Source: CAYSCZ01 sp964429655
Lineage (GTDB): Bacteria > Bacteroidota > Bacteroidia > Cytophagales > Cyclobacteriaceae
Length of the DNA stretch: 64,000 nucleotides
Direction: 5' to 3'
NCBI GenBank assembly: GCA_964429655.1
Contig: CAYSCZ010000011.1
Span: forward strand, 1-64,000
The translations under genes and the position numbers were made by a program. The stretch's first letter is position 1. Each line of letters opens with the position of its first letter. The notes below the pieces were generated by a model that worked only from the letters and a program-made list of their open reading frames with translations, made no database searches and was not told where the DNA came from. Shown here piece by piece: positions 35,903-44,630 of this stretch.

Positions 35903-36845
35903 CAATCAAACCGGAAAAGGAAGGGTACTTGTCATTGATAAAATGCATGATAGTATCATTCCTTTATTAAATAAAATTGGTTATAGCGTTGACATTCAAT
36001 TAGACCTTGACAAAACAAAACTAATTGACATAATAGGAGATTATCAAGGCCTTATCCTCAGGAGCAAAATTTTTTTGGACTACGACATCATCTCCAACTC
36101 AAAATTAAAATTTATCGCCAGGGCTGGAGCTGGGACAGATAACATAGATATAGAAGCTGTTGAAAGTTCTAAAGTAAAAATTATTAATGCCCCTGAGGGT
36201 AATAAAGATACCTTGGCCGAACATACACTGGGTATGCTTCTAAGCTTAACCAATAAAATCAATATGGCGAATAATGAGGTGAAAAATGGCCTATGGAAGA
36301 GAGAAGCTAATAGAGGAATTGAATTGATGGGCAAAACAATTGGTATCATAGGCTTCGGACATATGGGAGAGGCCTTTGCTAATAAATTATCCGGATTAGG
36401 AGTGAAAATTTTAGCCTTCGATAAATATAAAAATCATTTTACTAACGAGCAGGTAAAGGAAAGCTCCCTGGAGCAATTATATATCGATTCTGATATTTTA
36501 AGCATACATGTACCCCTAACTGTTGAAACAAAGTACAAATTCAATAAAACATTCTTTTCACGCTTTTATAAGGATATAATTTTATTGAATACTTCGAGAG
36601 GGGAAGTTTTGATTTTAAAAGATTTAGTTGATCTGTTAAATGAAGGGAAAATAATAGCAGCAGGCCTTGATGTGTTAGAGAATGAAAAACTGGATTCGTT
36701 AACTGAATCTCAAAAGTCAGTTTTTAACGATCTTGTAAAATTTGATAATGTTATCATTACACCACATGTTGGCGGCTGGTCCCATGAATCTTATGAAAGA
36801 ATTAATCACGTACTTGCTGATAAGATCAAAGCACTACAATCCTGA
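35892..36845 (+). CDS. D-2-hydroxyacid dehydrogenase (SerA-like)
   Basis: This 317-residue NAD-dependent enzyme resembles phosphoglycerate dehydrogenase without the C-terminal ACT domain. The NAD motif is GIIGFGHMGEAFANKL. Catalytic positions appear in NTSRGEVL (Arg), AGLDVLENE (Glu) and ITPHVGGWS (His). It overlaps mgtE by 11 bases, so rsmA-mgtE-this gene form one message, probably ending at the terminator at 36911-36943. Substrate could be 3-phosphoglycerate, glycerate or another hydroxyacid. Confidence 0.85.
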   Translation: MDSDNQTGKGRVLVIDKMHDSIIPLLNKIGYSVDIQLDLDKTKLIDIIGDYQGLILRSKIFLDYDIISNSKLKFIARAGAGTDNIDIEAVESSKVKIINAPEGNKDTLAEHTLGMLLSLTNKINMANNEVKNGLWKREANRGIELMGKTIGIIGFGHMGEAFANKLSGLGVKILAFDKYKNHFTNEQVKESSLEQLYIDSDILSIHVPLTVETKYKFNKTFFSRFYKDIILLNTSRGEVLILKDLVDLLNEGKIIAAGLDVLENEKLDSLTESQKSVFNDLVKFDNVIITPHVGGWSHESYERINHVLADKIKALQS

Positions 36846-36853
36846 GGCCTTGC

Positions 36854-36884
36854 TTTGAATATTTGACCAGTATATCTACATTTG
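36854..36884 (+). promoter_or_regulatory. greA promoter (TTTG-N19-TACATTTG)
   Basis: TTTG at 36854-36857 and TACATTTG at 36877-36884 are separated by exactly 19 bases, a full match to the Bacteroidetes -33/-7 pattern. Transcription would start near 36891, upstream of the terminator that precedes greA. Confidence 0.65.
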
Positions 36885-36910
36885 CCGACATTTTAAAGAA
36901 ACAATAGATA

Positions 36911-36943
36911 AAAACGGTTCTTGGTAGGAACCGATTTTTTTTT
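36911..36943 (+). terminator. Terminator between the greA promoter and greA
   Basis: CGGTTC and GAACCG (36915-36933) form a stem followed by ATTTTTTTTT. It lies 66 bases after the dehydrogenase stop and 19 bases before greA. It can therefore end the upstream operon and also attenuate greA transcripts starting near 36891. Confidence 0.85.
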
Positions 36944-36961
36944 AAATTAAAGCTAAATGAG

Positions 36962-37435
36962 ATGGAAAATTATTCTTATTATACTAAAGAAGGATTACAA
37001 AAACTGAGAGACGAGTTAGCTGACCTTAAATCCAGGGGAAGGGCTGATATGGCCAAGCAGATAGCTGAGGCCAGAGACAAAGGCGACTTAAGTGAAAATG
37101 CGGAATATGATGCCGCAAAGGATGCACAAGGGCTACTTGAATTAAAAATTTCAAAGCTTGAAACTACGGTGGCTAATGCTAGAGTGATCGATGAAAATAA
37201 CCTTGACACCTCCAAGGTATCAATTCTTTCTAAAGTGAAAATCAAGAATAAGAAAAATAATATGGAGGTGACTTACACACTGGTAGCTGAAGAAGAAGCA
37301 GACCTAAAATCGGGTAAGATTTCCGTAAAATCCCCTATTGGAAAAGGTTTACTTGGCAAAAAAGTTGGAGAAGTAGCAGAAATTCAAGCACCTGTGGGAA
37401 AGATGGACTTTGAAGTTTTGGATATTTCATTATAA
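36962..37435 (+). CDS. greA: Transcription elongation factor GreA
   Basis: This 157-residue factor rescues backtracked RNA polymerase by stimulating transcript cleavage through its secondary channel. The N-terminal coiled coil carries the acidic tip in GDLSENAEYDAAKDAQ, and the C-terminal FKBP-like domain has SPIGKGLLGKKVGEVAEIQAP. The stop codon overlaps the start of the HIT gene (TAATG). A terminator lies within its leader. Confidence 0.96.
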   Translation: MENYSYYTKEGLQKLRDELADLKSRGRADMAKQIAEARDKGDLSENAEYDAAKDAQGLLELKISKLETTVANARVIDENNLDTSKVSILSKVKIKNKKNNMEVTYTLVAEEEADLKSGKISVKSPIGKGLLGKKVGEVAEIQAPVGKMDFEVLDISL

Positions 37436-37827
37436 TGGCCTCTGTTTTTAGCAAAATCGTAAATAGAGAGATACCAGCACACATAATCGCTGAAAATGCG
37501 CATTGTCTGGCTTTCTTAGACATAAATCCACTGGTAATTGGCCATTGTCTGGTGGTACCCAAACAAGAAGTCGATTATTTTTTTGATCTGCCGGATGAAG
37601 TATACACCGAACTAATGCTATTTGCGAAATATGTATCAGGTGGAATAAAAAAGTCCATCACTTGCTTGAGGGTTGGAGTATCAGTTGTCGGTTTGGAGAT
37701 CCCTCATGCCCACGTCCATCTTATCCCCATGAATAATATGGATGATATGAATTTTTCTCGAAACAAATTAAGCCCGGGTCACAAAGCGCTTGACGAAATA
37801 GCGACCCTAATAAAAGGTAATCTTTGA
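37435..37827 (+). CDS. HIT-family nucleotide hydrolase/transferase
   Basis: This 130-residue cytoplasmic HIT protein begins SVFSKIVNREIPAHIIAE. The catalytic histidine triad is IPHAHVHLIPM. Members hydrolyse nucleoside phosphoramidates or dinucleotides such as Ap4A. Translation is coupled to greA by a TAATG overlap. It ends one base from the convergent ruvC gene. Confidence 0.93.
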   Translation: MASVFSKIVNREIPAHIIAENAHCLAFLDINPLVIGHCLVVPKQEVDYFFDLPDEVYTELMLFAKYVSGGIKKSITCLRVGVSVVGLEIPHAHVHLIPMNNMDDMNFSRNKLSPGHKALDEIATLIKGNL

Positions 37828-37828
37828 C

Positions 37829-38389
37829 CTATTTCATTCTATCTGGGTTCTCAGAAATAAACGATTTCCAATTGGAATAATTTTTTTTGGTAGACATCCC
37901 TCTCTGGAAATGATGACACAGTGCAACCGCCAAGGCATCAGTTGCATCAAGTAATTTTTCATCATGCTTAAATGATAATAAACGCTGAAGCATCGCTGAT
38001 ACCTGTTCTTTAGAAGCATTTCCATTTCCGGTTACTGATTGTTTCACTTTTCTGGGAGCATAGTCAGTAATGGGTATTTCCCTGGATAAAGCAGCAGCCA
38101 TAGCTACCCCCTGGGCCCTACCCAATTTTAACATCACCTGAATGTTTTTGCCATAAAATGGAGCTTCCAGTGCCACATGGTCCGGTTTGTAATCATCTAT
38201 AATACCAGTGACCCGCTCAAATATTTTTTTTAATCTTAATTCATGGCTTTCATATTTATTTAGCTGGATTACACCATATTGGATTAATTTAACTTGATCA
38301 CTTAATACTTCAATTATGCCATATCCCATTATATTCGTGCCGGGGTCAAGACCTAATATTATTTTCTCTTTCGTTTTTTGTTTAATCAA
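37829..38389 (-). CDS. ruvC: Holliday junction resolvase RuvC
   Basis: This 186-residue RNase H-fold endonuclease resolves Holliday junctions with RuvAB. It has ILGLDPGTNIMGYGII with the first catalytic Asp, VALEAPFYGKNIQVMLKLGRAQGVAM with the Glu, and KQSVTGNGNASKEQV plus DATDALAVALCHH with the later acidic residues and His. It starts at TTG (38387-38389), eight bases from the divergent flippase-like gene, leaving almost no room for separate promoters. Confidence 0.95.
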   Translation of the reverse strand: MIKQKTKEKIILGLDPGTNIMGYGIIEVLSDQVKLIQYGVIQLNKYESHELRLKKIFERVTGIIDDYKPDHVALEAPFYGKNIQVMLKLGRAQGVAMAAALSREIPITDYAPRKVKQSVTGNGNASKEQVSAMLQRLLSFKHDEKLLDATDALAVALCHHFQRGMSTKKNYSNWKSFISENPDRMK

Positions 38390-38397
38390 CGCTATGA

Positions 38398-39351
38398 ATG
38401 TTGGGTACTGTTAATGTACAATATAAAAATCTTGATAATTGGGGTAGACTCACAATTTTTTTTATTAAGCTGATGGTCATAAGCTATTGCTTATACTATT
38501 TATTTTTTCTGATCCACGACAAATGGCATTTCCTTAGCGCATCGATGAAAAATATCTTTTTTGAAAATGAATTGATCTTGATCATTGTCGTTTTATTGAT
38601 GCCATTAAACTGGCTAACTGAATCTTTAAAATGGTATTTACTTTGCCAAAGGGTATCTCCCCAGATAAGCTTTATGCAAGCTTTTAAAAGCATACTTACA
38701 GGCTTATCACTCAATCACATCATACCAATGGGTTTGGGTAAATTATCAGGCCGGGTACTGGCAATTCAATTTGGAAAAAAAACAGATTTAATAAAAGCAC
38801 ATATACTGAATCAATCCAGCCAATTTTCAACAACGCTAACATTTGGCTTGGTCAGCGTTGGATTCTTCTTTTATGAAGAAATCAAAACCAATATGCCAAC
38901 TATCCTAATCTGTATATTTTCAGTTGTTTCATTTTTCTTTTTTTATATAAAAAAATACAGTGTTTCAATATTGGCTAAATACCAACAGCTAAAGCATAAA
39001 ATTAAATTTAAAGATGTTGGAATTAACCTATTCCTTTCTATGGTTAGGTTCAATATTTTTTCGTTTCAGATGTTTTTATTGTTTAAGATCGCGGGCATAG
39101 CGCTACCCGACTTTGTGGTATACTTCGGAGTCTGTTGGGTTATGTTATTTAAAACAATCATACCCTCTTTCACTTTCTTAAGTGACTTAGGGATTCGGGA
39201 GTTCTCAGCTATATTATTTTTCGAATCCTATGATGTCATGCCTGTAATGGTATTAAGCGCCACGCTGATCATATGGGGAATAAATATACTGATCCCCTCA
39301 ATTCTTGGGGCATTTTTTATTTTACAACTGAAAATACTTAAAAAATGCTGA
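38398..39351 (+). CDS. Flippase-like integral membrane protein (LPG synthase TM family)
   Basis: This 317-residue polytopic protein of about eight helices belongs to the lysylphosphatidylglycerol synthase transmembrane (UPF0104) family. The conserved ALFMGLSLNHIIP-like segment appears as ILTGLSLNHIIPMGLGKLSGRV, and the family's later motif as FLSDLGIREFSAI. It lacks any aminoacyl-transfer domain, so it is more likely a lipid or glycolipid flippase than a synthase. It heads a seven-gene operon and overlaps the glycosyltransferase gene by seven bases. Confidence 0.82.
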   Translation: MLGTVNVQYKNLDNWGRLTIFFIKLMVISYCLYYLFFLIHDKWHFLSASMKNIFFENELILIIVVLLMPLNWLTESLKWYLLCQRVSPQISFMQAFKSILTGLSLNHIIPMGLGKLSGRVLAIQFGKKTDLIKAHILNQSSQFSTTLTFGLVSVGFFFYEEIKTNMPTILICIFSVVSFFFFYIKKYSVSILAKYQQLKHKIKFKDVGINLFLSMVRFNIFSFQMFLLFKIAGIALPDFVVYFGVCWVMLFKTIIPSFTFLSDLGIREFSAILFFESYDVMPVMVLSATLIIWGINILIPSILGAFFILQLKILKKC

Positions 39352-40469
39352 CCGCTATTTTAATTGGTATTGTCTTATACTCATTAATCGTATTTCTGCT
39401 TCTTAGAGCCTGGTTAAAGATTAACCAACAGAAAGATAGAAAAATCTTAAATATCAAAAAAATTAGCGTAGTGGTTCCGGTAAGAAATGAAGAAGAAAAT
39501 ATTGAAAACCTGCTTAATGACCTGATCAATCAGAATTATCCTGATGATGATTATGAAATTATAGTGGTGGATGATGACTCTGATGATGATACCATGACTA
39601 TTGTGAATAGAAAAAAACTTGAAACGAGTAACCTGGAATCTATCAAATTAGCGGCTAAAAAAAACTTTAACGGCTCTTTTAAAAAAGTTGCAATTAGTAC
39701 CGCTATTAAACATGCACATGGGGATATTATAGCATGTACTGATGGAGATTGTCGTTTAAGTGAAAATTGGCTCTCATCTATCAACCAGGCGTTCAACGAA
39801 ACTAAATCAGATATGATTCTTGGCCCGGTAATATTGAATGGACAAAAAACAATTCAAAAGTTTGTTTCCGTGGAATTCTCCATTTTACATAGCATTGGTG
39901 TTTCCTCTTTGGCACTTGGGATACCTACATTTTGTAACGGGGCAAACCTTGCTTACAGGAAATATACTTTTAAAGAAGTAAATGGTTATGATGGCAACCT
40001 ACACCTACCTTCAGGTGATGATGAATTTCTTATGCATAAAATATTTGCTAAAAATCCGGATAAAGTTCATTTCAATAAGTCTATTGAGGCTGTTGCATCT
40101 TCCAAAGCGCCCGCAACATGGAATGAGTTAATCAATCAAAGGATACGATGGGCAAGTAAATGGCCTTATTATGAAAACAAAACATCAATATTTCTGGCTG
40201 TAATCACTTTTTTCTTTTTTCTATCAAATGCCTTACTTATAGTCTTGTTTTTGGCCGGTATAATTGAATTTAAATTATTATTAATCTTTTTTGGAACTAA
40301 ACTTATCGTAGATGGCATATACTACAAAAAAATAAGCAAATTTTTTAGAAAAAAAACATTAACCGATAAATTGATTGTACTCGAATTTATCTATCCATTT
40401 TTTGTAATATTTCTTGGTTTTGCCTCTATTTTTGGGAAATATAAATGGAAAGGAAGAGCTTATAAATGA
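39345..40469 (+). CDS. Membrane-anchored family 2 glycosyltransferase
   Basis: This 374-residue GT-A enzyme has an N-terminal membrane helix (ILIGIVLYSLIVFLLLRAW) and VVVPVRNEEENIENLLNDLI. The nucleotide-sugar and metal motifs include IIVVDDDSDDDT and CTDGDCRL, then SGDDEFLMHKIF and RIRWASKWPYY as the QxxRW-type acceptor motif, and two or three C-terminal helices follow. Together with the upstream flippase-like protein it probably makes and moves a lipid-linked sugar; the product is unknown. The next gene overlaps it by four bases. Confidence 0.88.
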   Translation: MLTAILIGIVLYSLIVFLLLRAWLKINQQKDRKILNIKKISVVVPVRNEEENIENLLNDLINQNYPDDDYEIIVVDDDSDDDTMTIVNRKKLETSNLESIKLAAKKNFNGSFKKVAISTAIKHAHGDIIACTDGDCRLSENWLSSINQAFNETKSDMILGPVILNGQKTIQKFVSVEFSILHSIGVSSLALGIPTFCNGANLAYRKYTFKEVNGYDGNLHLPSGDDEFLMHKIFAKNPDKVHFNKSIEAVASSKAPATWNELINQRIRWASKWPYYENKTSIFLAVITFFFFLSNALLIVLFLAGIIEFKLLLIFFGTKLIVDGIYYKKISKFFRKKTLTDKLIVLEFIYPFFVIFLGFASIFGKYKWKGRAYK

Positions 40470-40720
40470 GCGACCTTGAATTTTCTATTCTTGATGAATT
40501 ATATTTTGTCAAATCATTTACAGAATTGATTGAAGTGTGTGATTTAGGTAATGATGAATTAAAGAAATTACTTGGTAAAATGCATTTGAAAGGTTGGATC
40601 AAAATCCTTAAAGATTCCCAAAATGAAGTTCCGGAAGAGGATTTTGATTTTGAGGCACTCTACAAAGAGTATTACTACGTCGCCAGTAAAATGGGACTGC
40701 TAGCTCACAACACAATCTAG
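40466..40720 (+). CDS. Small acidic protein, possible winged-helix fold
   Basis: This 84-residue soluble acidic protein begins EFSILDELYFVKSFTELIEVCDLGNDELKKLLGKMHLKGWIKIL. The helix-turn-helix-strand pattern looks like a small winged helix. It overlaps the glycosyltransferase by ATGA and precedes the SpoIIE-type phosphatase by 12 bases, so it may be a regulatory partner of one of them. That is inference; the family is not recognised. Confidence 0.6.
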   Translation: MSDLEFSILDELYFVKSFTELIEVCDLGNDELKKLLGKMHLKGWIKILKDSQNEVPEEDFDFEALYKEYYYVASKMGLLAHNTI

Positions 40721-40732
40721 AAACTCTAAATT

Positions 40733-41932
40733 TTGGTCAAAAGTGATTTAAAAGACCTTCAGTTAAATGCCTTGCTTGAAATTACCCAAGCAATAAATAA
40801 TAATATATCCGAAGAATCACTCTACAAAATTTACAGATTTACACTATTGGCTAACCTAAATATTGAAAAATTATCACTCTTCGTTTTGGAAGATGCGTGG
40901 GATTGTAAGGTGAACTTCGGCACAAAGTATGATTACTCCAATTACAAGCTTCCTGCCAGTATTTGTTCTATTCAACATATTGACGATATAGAATTAACAG
41001 GAGATCTTTCGGAATTTGAATCCTATTTTCCTGTGTCCCATAAAAATAGATTGCTTGCAATAGTTTTTTTAAAAGAATCAGATCAACAAGGTAGAAATAA
41101 ATCCTCAAAACACAACGCTTTTTTAAGGGCAGTCACAAACATCATCCTGGTAGCTATAGAAAACAAAAAATTAGCTCGAAGACAAATAGAACAAGAGGCC
41201 TATAGAAGAGAATTAGAAATTGCTCAAAGAGTTCAACATTTTCTCTTCCCAAAAGAACTTCCCAATGACTACAAACTAACAATTGAGGCCAGTTATCTTC
41301 CGCACCAGAATGTTGGGGGGGATTATTATGATTATATCCCGCTCCCGGACAACAATTTTGTGATTTGTATAGCAGATGTTTCTGGAAAAGGGGTACCCGC
41401 AGCAATAATCATGTCCAATTTTCAGGCTTCTCTAAGAACTTTACTTCGCAAGACTGATGACTTGAAAGACATTGTGGTAGAATTAAATCATCTAATCCAC
41501 AACAATAGCAACGGTGAAACTTTCATAACCTTTTTTATTGGCTTGTACCACAGCCAAAGCCATGAATTAAAATACATTAATTGTGGCCATAATCCGCCTG
41601 TTGTGTTCACAGCAGGAAGGAATTACATGATGTTGGATATTGGAACAACAATTTTGGGTATGTTCAACCCAATTCCATTCATTAATGAAGGTCATGTTGT
41701 GTTTAAAGATGACATTTTACTCTTTGCCTACACGGATGGAATCACAGAGGCACTGAACAAGCAAGGTGAAGAATTTGGAGTTGAGCCTTTAATGAAGGTC
41801 ATCAACAAAAACAGAAACAAAAAACTTGTTCGTATCCATGAAGAGATATTCCGGGGGCTGGATATTTTCAGAGAAGACACACCTTTAAAAGACGACGTTA
41901 CAATGCTCTCCTGCAAAATAAATATTAATTGA
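40733..41932 (+). CDS. PP2C/SpoIIE-type serine phosphatase with GAF-like sensor
   Basis: This 399-residue protein has an N-terminal GAF-like domain (about 10-145), a short coiled linker (RRELEIAQRVQHFLFPKELP) and a SpoIIE phosphatase domain. Metal-binding aspartates lie in GGDYYDYI, IADVSGKG, YTDGITEA and DDVTML; NCGHNPPV is conserved. Such enzymes act on anti-sigma-factor antagonists in partner-switching pathways, but none is encoded here. It starts at TTG, and its stop overlaps the TTG start of the deacetylase gene. Confidence 0.88.
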   Translation: MVKSDLKDLQLNALLEITQAINNNISEESLYKIYRFTLLANLNIEKLSLFVLEDAWDCKVNFGTKYDYSNYKLPASICSIQHIDDIELTGDLSEFESYFPVSHKNRLLAIVFLKESDQQGRNKSSKHNAFLRAVTNIILVAIENKKLARRQIEQEAYRRELEIAQRVQHFLFPKELPNDYKLTIEASYLPHQNVGGDYYDYIPLPDNNFVICIADVSGKGVPAAIIMSNFQASLRTLLRKTDDLKDIVVELNHLIHNNSNGETFITFFIGLYHSQSHELKYINCGHNPPVVFTAGRNYMMLDIGTTILGMFNPIPFINEGHVVFKDDILLFAYTDGITEALNKQGEEFGVEPLMKVINKNRNKKLVRIHEEIFRGLDIFREDTPLKDDVTMLSCKININ

Positions 41933-42564
41933 AAAAATACTTTTTCAAGACACCCAAACTGCTTAAAAAATTATACCCCAACTTAATCTGGGATATAAAA
42001 TCAACCGATAAGTCACTATTCTTAACTTTTGATGATGGACCTTCTCCAATAACAACACCATTTATATTGAAAACATTAAAAAAATATGATGCCATGGCAA
42101 GCTTTTTTTGTGTTGGTGAAAATATTGTGAGATATAAAGAAGTTGCATTATCAATTTTAAAAGCGGGTCATGTGATAGGTAACCATACCCAAAATCATTT
42201 GAATGGATGGAAAGTTAAGGATAAAGAGTATCTCCAAAATGTTCAAAAATGTAATGAAATATTAAATAGCCTCCTTAACATATCCAATGATTATTTCAGG
42301 CCACCATATGGTAGGATAAAGGCTTCGCAGATAAAGTTATTAAATCCAAACTATAAAATAATTATGTGGGACTATCTAACCGGAGACTTTGATATCACAT
42401 TGGATAAAAGAACGTGCGTTTCAAGGTTTAAAAAATCAGAAATTCAATCGGGGTCAATTATTGTGTTTCATGATAATCCCAAAGCTGTTGAAAAATTACA
42501 TTATGTACTTCCAAGATTTTTAGATCATTTTAATAATATTGGATTTACATTTAAAAAACTTTAG
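41929..42564 (+). CDS. Polysaccharide deacetylase (NodB-type)
   Basis: This 211-residue carbohydrate esterase 4 protein has metal motif LTFDDGPSP (the first Asp is the catalytic base, the second a metal ligand) and GNHTQNH with the two zinc histidines. YFRPPYGR and IVFHDN form the remaining active-site motifs. It has no signal peptide, and the start is TTG overlapping the phosphatase stop, so it appears cytoplasmic. It may deacetylate a lipid-linked sugar made by the operon's glycosyltransferase. Confidence 0.88.
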   Translation: MKKYFFKTPKLLKKLYPNLIWDIKSTDKSLFLTFDDGPSPITTPFILKTLKKYDAMASFFCVGENIVRYKEVALSILKAGHVIGNHTQNHLNGWKVKDKEYLQNVQKCNEILNSLLNISNDYFRPPYGRIKASQIKLLNPNYKIIMWDYLTGDFDITLDKRTCVSRFKKSEIQSGSIIVFHDNPKAVEKLHYVLPRFLDHFNNIGFTFKKL

Positions 42565-42567
42565 GCT

Positions 42568-43335
42568 ATGGAAATAATTGATACTCATGCTCATATATAT
42601 CTGAAAGATTTTAAAAATGATATAAATGAAATAATTAACCGGGCCTCTGATTTGGGTGTTTCTAGAATTCTAATGCCTAATATCGATTCTGATACAATAG
42701 ACGATATGTTAGAATTAGAGTATAAATTTCCTGATATATGTGTGCCGATGATGGGGTTGCACCCCTGTTCTGTCGATAAAAACTTTGAAAAAGAATTGTA
42801 CATTGTCGATGACTGGCTAAAAAAAAAGAGCTTTTGTGCAGTAGGAGAGATGGGATTAGACTTTTATTGGGACAAAACAACACTTAAGTACCAGGAAGAA
42901 GCTTTCCGGATACAATGTCAGCTAGCAATTCAATATGATTTACCGATAGTGATACATTCAAGAGAAGCTACTCAAAATGCTATTAATTTAGTTACGGAAT
43001 TTAAAGATGATAATATAAGAGGTGTCTTTCATTGTTTTACTGGTTCAGAGAATGAAGCCAATGAAATAATAGATCTTAATTTTTGCCTCGGTATTGGAGG
43101 GGTGGTAACTTTCAAAAATGGGGGGCTAGATAATTTTTTAAATCAAATCAACCTAAAGCAGATAGTATTGGAAACCGACAGCCCTTATTTATCTCCAACA
43201 CCGAATCGGGGAAAAAGAAATGAACCTTACAATCTTTTGTATATCTATAAAAAATTACAAGAATTATATAATAAATCAGAAGCTGAGATTCTGCAGTCTA
43301 CATCTGACAATGCCAGAGATTTATTTCTAAGATGA
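42568..43335 (+). CDS. TatD-family metal-dependent hydrolase (DNase)
   Basis: This 255-residue TIM-barrel protein has the metal-ligand start IIDTHAHIY, MMGLHPCSVD, VGEMGLDFYWD, VIHSREAT, HCFTGSENEA and LETDSPYLSP, all family signatures. TatD-type proteins are 3'-5' DNases involved in repair or quality control. It is translated three bases after the deacetylase gene and overlaps the asparaginase start (ATGA). Confidence 0.92.
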   Translation: MEIIDTHAHIYLKDFKNDINEIINRASDLGVSRILMPNIDSDTIDDMLELEYKFPDICVPMMGLHPCSVDKNFEKELYIVDDWLKKKSFCAVGEMGLDFYWDKTTLKYQEEAFRIQCQLAIQYDLPIVIHSREATQNAINLVTEFKDDNIRGVFHCFTGSENEANEIIDLNFCLGIGGVVTFKNGGLDNFLNQINLKQIVLETDSPYLSPTPNRGKRNEPYNLLYIYKKLQELYNKSEAEILQSTSDNARDLFLR

Positions 43336-44396
43336 ATTATAAAATTATCAATATAAACACATCCGCTTCTGATGATCCTGAGTCATCCATATTGATAATT
43401 TATACAGGTGGCACCTTTGGTATGGTTTACAATGAAGATGGCGCATTAATCCCTTTTAATTTTGTAGCTGTACTTGAAAAAATTCCTGAGTTAAGATATT
43501 TGGAAATTAAAATTACAGTCATTTCTTTTCCAAAACCTACCGACTCATCAAGTATAGATATTACACACTGGCAGTCAATAGGTTATATTATTTATGAAAA
43601 TTATTCTCAATACGATGGCTTCGTAATTCTTCATGGAACCGATACCATGGCATATTCAGCCTCAGCCCTGAGTTTTATGCTGGAAGGCTTGAACAAACCT
43701 GTCATCTTCACAGGGGCACAAATTCCTATTGGAAAAATTAGATCCGATGCCCGCGAAAATTTAGTAACTGCGCTTGAAATAGCATCTCAAAAAAAAAATA
43801 ATTTACCTGTAATCAATGAGGTTTGCATATATTTCAACCATTTTTTACTAAGAGGAAACAGGTCTCAAAAAGTTAGGAGTAGCACATTTGCTGCATTTGA
43901 GTCCTACAGCTATCCTTTTTTGGCAGAATCTGGTATTACTATTGAGTATAATCATGCCTTTTTACTTCCATTTCAAACAAACAGGTTGAAACTCTTACAT
44001 CAGTTTGAAACAAACATTGCTTTAATAAAATTATTTCCCAGCATGTCTCGGGAATTGGTGGAAAATATTTTTCAAACACCTAAGTTACGGGGAGTTATTT
44101 TAGAAACTTACGGATCCGGAAATATCCCGGGCAATAAATGGTTTATCGATTATTTAGTTAATGCGATTAAAAATAAAATTACAATATTCAATATCTCGCA
44201 AGCTGTAGGGGGAGAGGTTGTACATGGCAGATATTTGAACAGCCGGGCGCTGGAAGATATTGGTGTAATAAGTGGAAGGGATATTACGCTGGAGGCGGGA
44301 ATTACCAAACTAATGCATGTACTTGGTAACGAGCAAAAATCCGACACAATAAGCTATCAGTTAAGCATCCCACTACGCGGAGAAATGGATTATTGA
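43332..44396 (+). CDS. ansA: Type I (cytoplasmic) L-asparaginase
   Basis: This 354-residue enzyme hydrolyses asparagine to aspartate and ammonia. The two catalytic threonine motifs are IYTGGTFGM and LHGTDTMAYSASALSFML; VIFTGAQIPI and ETYGSGNIP are conserved. No signal peptide is present, in agreement with type I. It overlaps TatD by four bases and ends the operon. Confidence 0.92.
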   Translation: MNYKIININTSASDDPESSILIIYTGGTFGMVYNEDGALIPFNFVAVLEKIPELRYLEIKITVISFPKPTDSSSIDITHWQSIGYIIYENYSQYDGFVILHGTDTMAYSASALSFMLEGLNKPVIFTGAQIPIGKIRSDARENLVTALEIASQKKNNLPVINEVCIYFNHFLLRGNRSQKVRSSTFAAFESYSYPFLAESGITIEYNHAFLLPFQTNRLKLLHQFETNIALIKLFPSMSRELVENIFQTPKLRGVILETYGSGNIPGNKWFIDYLVNAIKNKITIFNISQAVGGEVVHGRYLNSRALEDIGVISGRDITLEAGITKLMHVLGNEQKSDTISYQLSIPLRGEMDY

Positions 44397-44424
44397 GCCT
44401 GTTACAATTTATTAGTTAAATTTG
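44393..44424 (+). promoter_or_regulatory. Possible promoter for the serine tRNA
   Basis: TTG (44393-44395) and TAAATTTG (44417-44424) are spaced 21 bases apart, close to the Bacteroidetes consensus. The first element overlaps the asparaginase stop region, and transcription would start about 50 bases before the tRNA. Confidence 0.4.
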
Positions 44425-44483
44425 GATAAACTCATTTTTATTGATTTATTTGTTAATGGAGAGTAGTAGGGTTTATTAAATTC

Positions 44484-44574
44484 GGAGAGGTGGCCGAGCG
44501 GCTGAAGGCGCACGCCTGGAAAGCGTGTATACGGGTATCCTCCTGTATCGAGGGTTCGAATCCCTCTCTCTCCG
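44484..44574 (+). tRNA. tRNA-Ser (GGA anticodon)
   Basis: This is a class II tRNA with acceptor stem GGAGAGG/TCTCTCC (one G-T pair) and D-arm GCCGAGCGGCTGAAGGC. The anticodon stem CACGC/GCGTG has loop CTGGAAA (anticodon GGA). A long variable arm and the T-arm GAGGGTTCGAATCCCTC complete the fold. The discriminator is G, as expected for serine tRNA. CCA is not encoded. Confidence 0.96.
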
Positions 44575-44630
44575 CGATCTTTTGAAATTGTATAATATAT
44601 TACATAACCTAACACATAGAATTTAAAACC

